A stretch of 64,000 nucleotides of DNA. It comes from Gnetum montanum (taxonomy: Eukaryota > Streptophyta > Gnetopsida > Gnetales > Gnetaceae). A program made the translations under genes and the position numbers. The stretch spans positions 184,440-248,439 of the forward strand of contig MNCI01029287.1 of NCBI GenBank assembly GCA_015680685.1, read 5' to 3'. The notes below the pieces were generated by a model. It did no database searches, was not told the origin of the DNA, and saw nothing but the letters and a program-made list of their open reading frames with translations. Shown here piece by piece: positions 58,900-64,000 of this stretch (its first letter is position 1; each line of letters begins with the position of its first letter).

Positions 58900-59268
58900 T
58901 TTTCATTTTTCGTACTTTAGTTACCTTTTTTGTTATTTTACCTCATAGTTATGCCTAAAATTACACTTGGGTGGTGGTCTACATGTGTTAACACTATCCA
59001 CTTTGCCGAAACTCTTGACTACGCTTGACTCTACTGACACCACTGACACTGTTACTACCGTAGACATCACCTGCACACTTAACACTGTTTCACATCAGCA
59101 CTGTAGCTAACCATACTACACCCCCATTACATTTGGTGAGTCCCTATTTGATTGGCTAGATCATCTAAGGCACCTCGTCTCTACCTCTAACAGGCCCTCA
59201 TGTGGATTCTGGTTTAGGCTATGCACTTGTGGACTTCAATGTTCAAGTCGTTGATGTTTTTTGTGGCC
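57776..59268 (+). repeat. 3' LTR of the Tat-like element
   Basis: Starts TGAAACACCACCAAATTTAG and is colinear with 40525-41991. It keeps a better TATA box (TATAAAAAT, 58556-58564) than the 5' LTR. It carries the same palindromic motif arrays, for example GACTACGCTCTCC near 57927 and GGAGAGCATAGTC near 58064, and a CT run near 58869-58894. The right end is placed at GGCCACA. Confidence 0.75.
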
Positions 59269-59454
59269 ACACTCAGGTTTCTTTAAATAATTATCTAGTT
59301 TTCAATAAGATCTAGTTTTTAAAGGGGATTTTCAACTAAGATCATGGTATTCTAAATAATATCATTATACTCAAAAGGCATTAATGTTCATGTATATTTA
59401 ACTCTTGCACCATATTATGAATTGTCAAATTATTTATGTGATTTAATTTCTCAT
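59269..59454. other. Short AT-rich spacer
   Basis: Separates the Tat 3' LTR from the Athila-like LTR. AT-rich, no feature seen. Confidence 0.4.
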
Positions 59455-60105
59455 TGATAAGTCGTTGTGGTTTGATCATGTTGATGTGATCCCATCAACA
59501 CATACCCATTAACATGATCCCATTGACACATACCTATTCATGCATTGACACATATGCATTGATGGAATGTCAAGTCTTGCCTATATAAATACGTGCACCT
59601 GCCACATTTATGGTATTCCTTGATTGATAGCTTAGCCAAACTCTTGCATTTTATTTCTTCCATAGTTAGAATATTTTCTAAGTGCTCACAGTAGGAGTTA
59701 TAAGTGTACGAATCTTTATTCAAGCATTGATGTACCTAGATGTCTTAGTGTGAATGACAATAAAGATGAGCTTTCTTCATAAACCTTGCAACACTTAGAC
59801 TTAGTGCAATATTTACTTTAATGCATTTATTCTTCATGCAATTTATGTTCATGCATTTAAGTAATTAATTGAATTTAGATAATTAAATACAAACATAAAA
59901 ATGATAAAAAGCATATGCCTTAGTTACACTTAACCATACCATTGCACCTCACAAGTGGAACTGGGAAGACAACAATCATGTCTTTGAGATTCATTGCTTA
60001 GGCAAAGTGTACTTAGAGAGCTAAAGTCTACGAAATTTGACCGGATCACTTAGTGAATGCTAGTGATTCATATGGTTGGGTGCAGGGATTGCTCGCTGCT
60101 CATCA
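59455..60105 (+). repeat. 5' LTR of a second Athila-like element
   Basis: TGATAAGTCG...CATCA, 651 bases, colinear with the LTR at 7637-8513 in the same orientation. TATA box TATATAAAT at 59582-59590. A primer-binding-site-like sequence begins two bases after its end, which marks it as a 5' LTR. Confidence 0.7.
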
Positions 60106-60106
60106 T

Positions 60107-60124
60107 TGGAATCGTTGCTAGGGA
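60107..60124 (+). other. Degenerate primer-binding site
   Basis: TGGAATCGTTGCTAGGGA resembles the Athila primer-binding site (TGGCGCCGTTGCCGGGGA from memory) with four C-to-T or G-to-A type changes and one other. It follows the LTR end as expected. Confidence 0.55.
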
Positions 60125-60498
60125 ACAACTCCTTCACATTGACAAACCAGCTTGCAAATTGTTTGCGTTTAAAATTGAATGCCTTGACAACATTTTGTAG
60201 CTTCTGGCAGTCACTCATTCCATGGGCCATGGTTTCAATAATTGATCATTGATTTGTGAAGTACCCTATGAGAACATCGAGTTTAGCATTTGTCATTTCT
60301 AGCTTCTACTTTAGTTTGGAGAATTTATCAAATAGATTTCACTTCAGGCTCCTCCCAAAGAGGTCCCATTGCATGTGTTTTGGTTGCCTACTTCTGGGGT
60401 TGTTCTAACTATTGATTCCTTCTAGTTTTGGGCTACTTTTCCCTTGGTTGGGATAGTCTTGCCTCCTATCCATATTTTTCCCTTGGTCTGGGTACCAT
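60125..60498 (-). pseudogene. Inverted Athila third-ORF fragment with internal deletion
   Basis: On the minus strand, ATG at 60498 starts MVPRPREKYG, colinear with the ORF at 4542; near 60310-60325 it jumps to sequence matching about 6960 onward and ends at the primer-binding site. About 2.2 kb of coiled-coil region is missing compared with the left copy. Confidence 0.6.
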
Positions 60499-62429
60499 CT
60501 GTAGTCACAATAGACCAAGGATTAGTGTTTGATGTGTAACATGTAACACTTGGTTCCCTTGTCTCGATCAGTTTATTACACTTTGACTAAGTTGTGATCA
60601 TGGTTGATTTGATTATTTTAACTTTATTTCATTTACATGGCTACTAGAGTTTTTTTAGAAAGGTTTAAGTCATGAATTAATGATTTTAATATTATTTTAT
60701 TAGTTAAACCTTGTGGGAGTTAGAAAAATTTTAAAATTTTTTTTGTCAAAAACCTTAGGTTTGTGACCCCCACGATGTGGAGCTCACCTCCGATAGCTAT
60801 AAGACTGAAGAACGAAGCAAATCGGACAAGTGATTAGTGAGGTATGGGCTATGGGCTCTAAAAATTACAAAAACTCGTCTTGTGTGTGAAGGAAAATGTG
60901 TAAAATTGGCTAAGTGTGGGCACCTATATATAGAATTTTTCTGTTGCATCGACAAGATTGCATTGATGGGATTGCATCAACACAATTGTTTGCAAAAATT
61001 TTGCACATTTAAAAACTAAGGAAAAATAAGGAATTTTTGAATAAAATTGGATTCTAGAGGAAGCCAAAGAAGCCTAGAACACAATGAAATGCATGAAGAG
61101 GATTAGATAATTCACAAAAAAGGAGATTTTTCTTAGAGAACATTAATGAAGGAGTGCACAACTGGACATAACTGGCATGGAATGTAGAATATTTTGAGAG
61201 AAAACATGCCTAAAGGATGAAGAACTTAACTAGCCCAACCAAGGAGTATGCAAGTGGATGCTCCCCATAGTAGGCTCATGCCCTTGATGTCCTTGCATGT
61301 CCTCAAACCAAGGAGTCCATGGACCCCATGGGAGACTACTGGTTGCAGTTAGTTAAGGACAAAATCCCCAATGAAACTATCAAAGAACTTTAACCACATC
61401 GAACTAAGACATTGAAACACATGAGAAATGATAGTGAGGTGAGTTATGAATGACATAGGTGGATGAGGAAGAGAATGGAATGGGGTCCCATATTGTGGTT
61501 ACGTGAAGTCCTGTATCATGGTCACATGAAGTCCCTTGTGGATTTTATGGTTAATATGACTTGATAATGTCCATACTTAGTCTAAATTAAAACCAACCAC
61601 TTCAGTGAATTTGCGTTGACACTCTAAGACTAGTCTATCCCTATGGCACAAGAATATCCCCATAGATCAATCACCATTCCAAAAAGAGAAGAAAAGAGAA
61701 GTAGGACGTGAGATGGACCTTAGTTAGATGGGACCTTTAGGCATGGGTAACATGTCATTCTAGTCCCATAACCAGTGCTTGTAGCTTGTTATTTTGTCTA
61801 AGGTATGCGCTTTGAATTCCCATTATTGTTGTTTTTTTATGGATTTTGGATGAGAACCACACCATGCAAAGACTTAGCTTCCTGTTATTGGTCGACGTAG
61901 GAATGGCAAAGGACCCATGAAAACACTGATGCATCCGAAGAGGGTAGGTAAGTATAGAGAGCATCAAATCCCCTTGAAGTCACATCCTTGTCTATCAAGT
62001 TAATCCATCCCAAGTTTGGAAATTACCAAGGCCACAAGTTCATTAAAAGTTTCATTTAAGAAGGGACCTCATACTTCCAAAACAAGGGAACACCATAGAA
62101 TTTCATGGATGTGTGGATGACATGGACTTACTACCTATTATCATGAAAAGAAACCATGTCTTAGTTATTAACATCAAATTCAAAGATAAAATCTAGACAT
62201 TAGCAATCAAATAACATTATAGTAGAAACCACCATGAATTAACAACTACAGTTGCACCAAGTCCTGGTGGTAATAAAGGAAGAAAAATGCAACATAAGAA
62301 AGCATAAAATAAATTCAAACCAAATAAAGTAAAGTATAGAAGAAATTGTAAAATATTTAAGAAAGAAAAAAATGTATTATAAATGGTGTAAAATGAGAAA
62401 GTTAAAAACTGAGGAGTCATAATGATTGA
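60499..62429 (-). other. Inverted Athila spacer
   Basis: Minus-strand equivalent of 2480-4541, with matching blocks near 60510-60600 (leader to the third ORF) and 60680-61020. No gene is seen. Confidence 0.55.
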
Positions 62430-64000
62430 TTAACATGGATGGCCATCTCCCCCATGACTGAGTTGGAAGGAGGAGATCCAAAAAATTAAGCATCCTTGTT
62501 CATCTGTTGAGGTGTTCTAATCACTAGCCATCTTAGGTTCAAGGAAAGGTTTCAATTGTTATGTATTGAATAGCAGCTTATTGTTTGGGCTTTTAGGTTT
62601 GTAAATTAACATGGCCCCATAGGGAATGGTTTCATAAATAATGTAAGGCCCCTCCCACAATGTTTGGAATTTAGTTATTTATGACACATCTATGGGATTC
62701 TAGTATAGGACCTTATCTCTTGGCTGAAATTTCACTTTCCTAATTCTAAGGTCATGGCATTGTTTATTGAATGCCTTGTGCACTTTGTTAGACAACATAA
62801 CCACTAGTCGATTCTCATCTAGCACATTTAGATTTAGTAACCTTTCTTTTTGTGCTAGGTGTAGGTCAAGGCAAAGATCACATGTAGTTGATAGTGTATG
62901 GAGCTCTACTTGGATAGGAAGAGTTGGTAGTTTGTCATACATAAGCTCATAGGGAGAGTAGCCAATAGGAAGTTTCCATGTAGAGTGGTAGGCCCAAAGG
63001 GCATTGTTGAGTTTTGTGCTCCAATCCCTCCTATATTTACTAATGGTTCTTGTTAGTATTTTTGTTATCTCCTAGCTAGTAACCTTTGCTTGGCGGTGGT
63101 AGGGTGTTGTTAGATTATGTTCAATCCTCAAGTGTTGCATGAGTTTTTGAAAGGTGGTGCATGTAAAATAAGTTTTGTTATTAGAAATAAGTGCATGTGG
63201 CACCCCAAACCTGCTTACAACATGTTATTGTATAAACTAAGTAGTTGTAGAAGATGTGCAATTGGTGATGATTGTTGCTTCTATCCATTTTATATAGTAG
63301 TCAATAGCTACTATGGTGTATGCCTTTCCATTGGACAAAGGAGTGATGGGACCCATGAAATTGATGCCCCATATGTCAAAGGACTCCAGTGATTAGATCC
63401 ACTGCTGAGGCCCCTCCATATGAGCAGTCATTCCACCATCACATTGATAATGTTCACAGGAGTGGACAAAGTGGTGAGTATCCCTGAAAAGTATTGGCCA
63501 ATAATATCATGCCATGAGGATTTTAATGGCCATGCATCTCATAGCATAGTGATCCTTGCAAGGGCCCTCATGAGTATCTTGAAGCATGGGTAGTTGATCA
63601 TCATTAGGTATGCACCATCGAACCAAGCCATCAGTGCAAACCTTGTAAAGGTGTCTGTTGATTTCCATAAAGTGTTTTGCATGGTGAAGAAACTATTGTT
63701 TCTGTTGGCGACCATTTGGGACACGACTGCCAACGAGTGTCCTCGAATAGGATTTAGGTGCTTGCTAGTCTCTGGCAACACCAAGGCCCAGATACCTCCA
63801 AATAGACTCAGTAGTTAATGTGAGTATGTGTGTGTGCTGTTGCGGTGTGCGGTTGTGAAAAATGAAATGATTGCGTTGTGTGTAAACTACAAATGACTTA
63901 TCAATAAGAGATTCAGCCAAATTTGCCAAGTACTGTGAGTTGTTGAGAGTTCCTATTTTGTTCAATTGCCTAGTCTACGCGGTCCTTAGAATACCTACTT
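62430..64000 (-). pseudogene. Inverted Athila-like pol (integrase part), reaching the window edge
   Basis: Minus-strand integrase: core blocks near 63150-63400 (SRFGVPHALIS, AIDYYIKW, INFMGPITPL), and the C-terminal part 62942-62700 with LHLAQKERLLNLNVLDENRL and HDLRIRKVKFQPRDKVLY, closely matching 2048-2210 of the left copy. The central purine tract is the complement of 62440-62460. The core motif reads SNNKTYF where SDNGTHF is expected, so the second catalytic Asp is lost. RNase H lies beyond the right edge. Confidence 0.75.

Larger units (their letters stand above)
40525..59268 (+). mobile_element. Tat-lineage Ty3/gypsy retrotransposon, about 18.7 kb
   Basis: Two related LTRs (40525 to about 41991, and 57776 to about 59268) enclose gag, protease, RT, an extra archaeal-type RNase H, integrase and a purine tract. 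The additional RNase H in front of integrase is a mark of the Tat lineage, which includes the giant Ogre elements. A 6.6 kb segment splits protease from RT and carries a spliced gene on the minus strand. Flanks are CCTAG on the left and CTCAG on the right, too different to be sure of a target duplication. The LTRs differ at many sites and all frames are broken, so it is an old insertion. Confidence 0.85.

Noticed and set aside
59269-59273. CTCAG as target-site duplication matching CCTAG at 40520-40524
   Set aside because: Only three of five bases agree and the LTR end is uncertain.

Overview
This is nuclear DNA of a land plant with a large, repeat-rich genome. The evidence is a plant-type ELM1 gene with ten short exons and very long introns, a CC-type glutaredoxin (a class specific to land plants), and decayed plant retrotransposons of the Athila, Tat/Ogre-like, L1 and RTE types. 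Multi-kilobase introns full of transposons fit a gymnosperm or another giant-genome seed plant, but nothing here fixes the species. Two host genes are supported; most of the rest is mobile DNA in several states of decay.

Layout. 1-8513: the 3' two thirds of an Athila-like Ty3/gypsy element on + (pol, a spacer with a central polypurine tract, a broken coiled-coil third ORF, 3' LTR). 8514-9760: short SINE-like and RTE-like scraps, then the 5' flank of ELM1. 9761-30566: ELM1, ten coding exons giving 425 aa with all splice phases consistent; intron 3 holds a 5.7 kb L1-type LINE, and intron 5 holds a 2.8 kb solo-LTR-like element nested in an RTE tail. 30567-33200: downstream flank with an RTE-type LINE remnant. 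33200-37588: a transposon-poor, microsatellite-rich block ending in an intronless CC-type glutaredoxin. 37589-40524: AT-rich intergenic DNA with a SINE-like sequence. 40525 to about 59268: a Tat-lineage Ty3/gypsy element with two LTRs, gag, protease, RT, archaeal-type RNase H and integrase. Between protease and RT lies a 6.6 kb segment that carries a spliced gene on the opposite strand. 59455-64000: a second Athila-like copy whose 5' LTR and primer-binding site read on + but run directly into third-ORF and pol sequence on -, a fold-back arrangement.

Function. ELM1 acts at the mitochondrial surface in fission; the glutaredoxin belongs to the ROXY group that works with TGA transcription factors in the nucleus. 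There is no sign that the two are functionally linked. The most unusual object is the antisense, intron-containing gene inside the Tat-like element (47056-49697 at least). Four of its five introns join exons in matching phase, and its in-frame stops sit almost entirely where one C-to-T change would turn CAG, CAA or CGA into a stop. Ambiguous bases (N) occur once near 563 and once near 28164.
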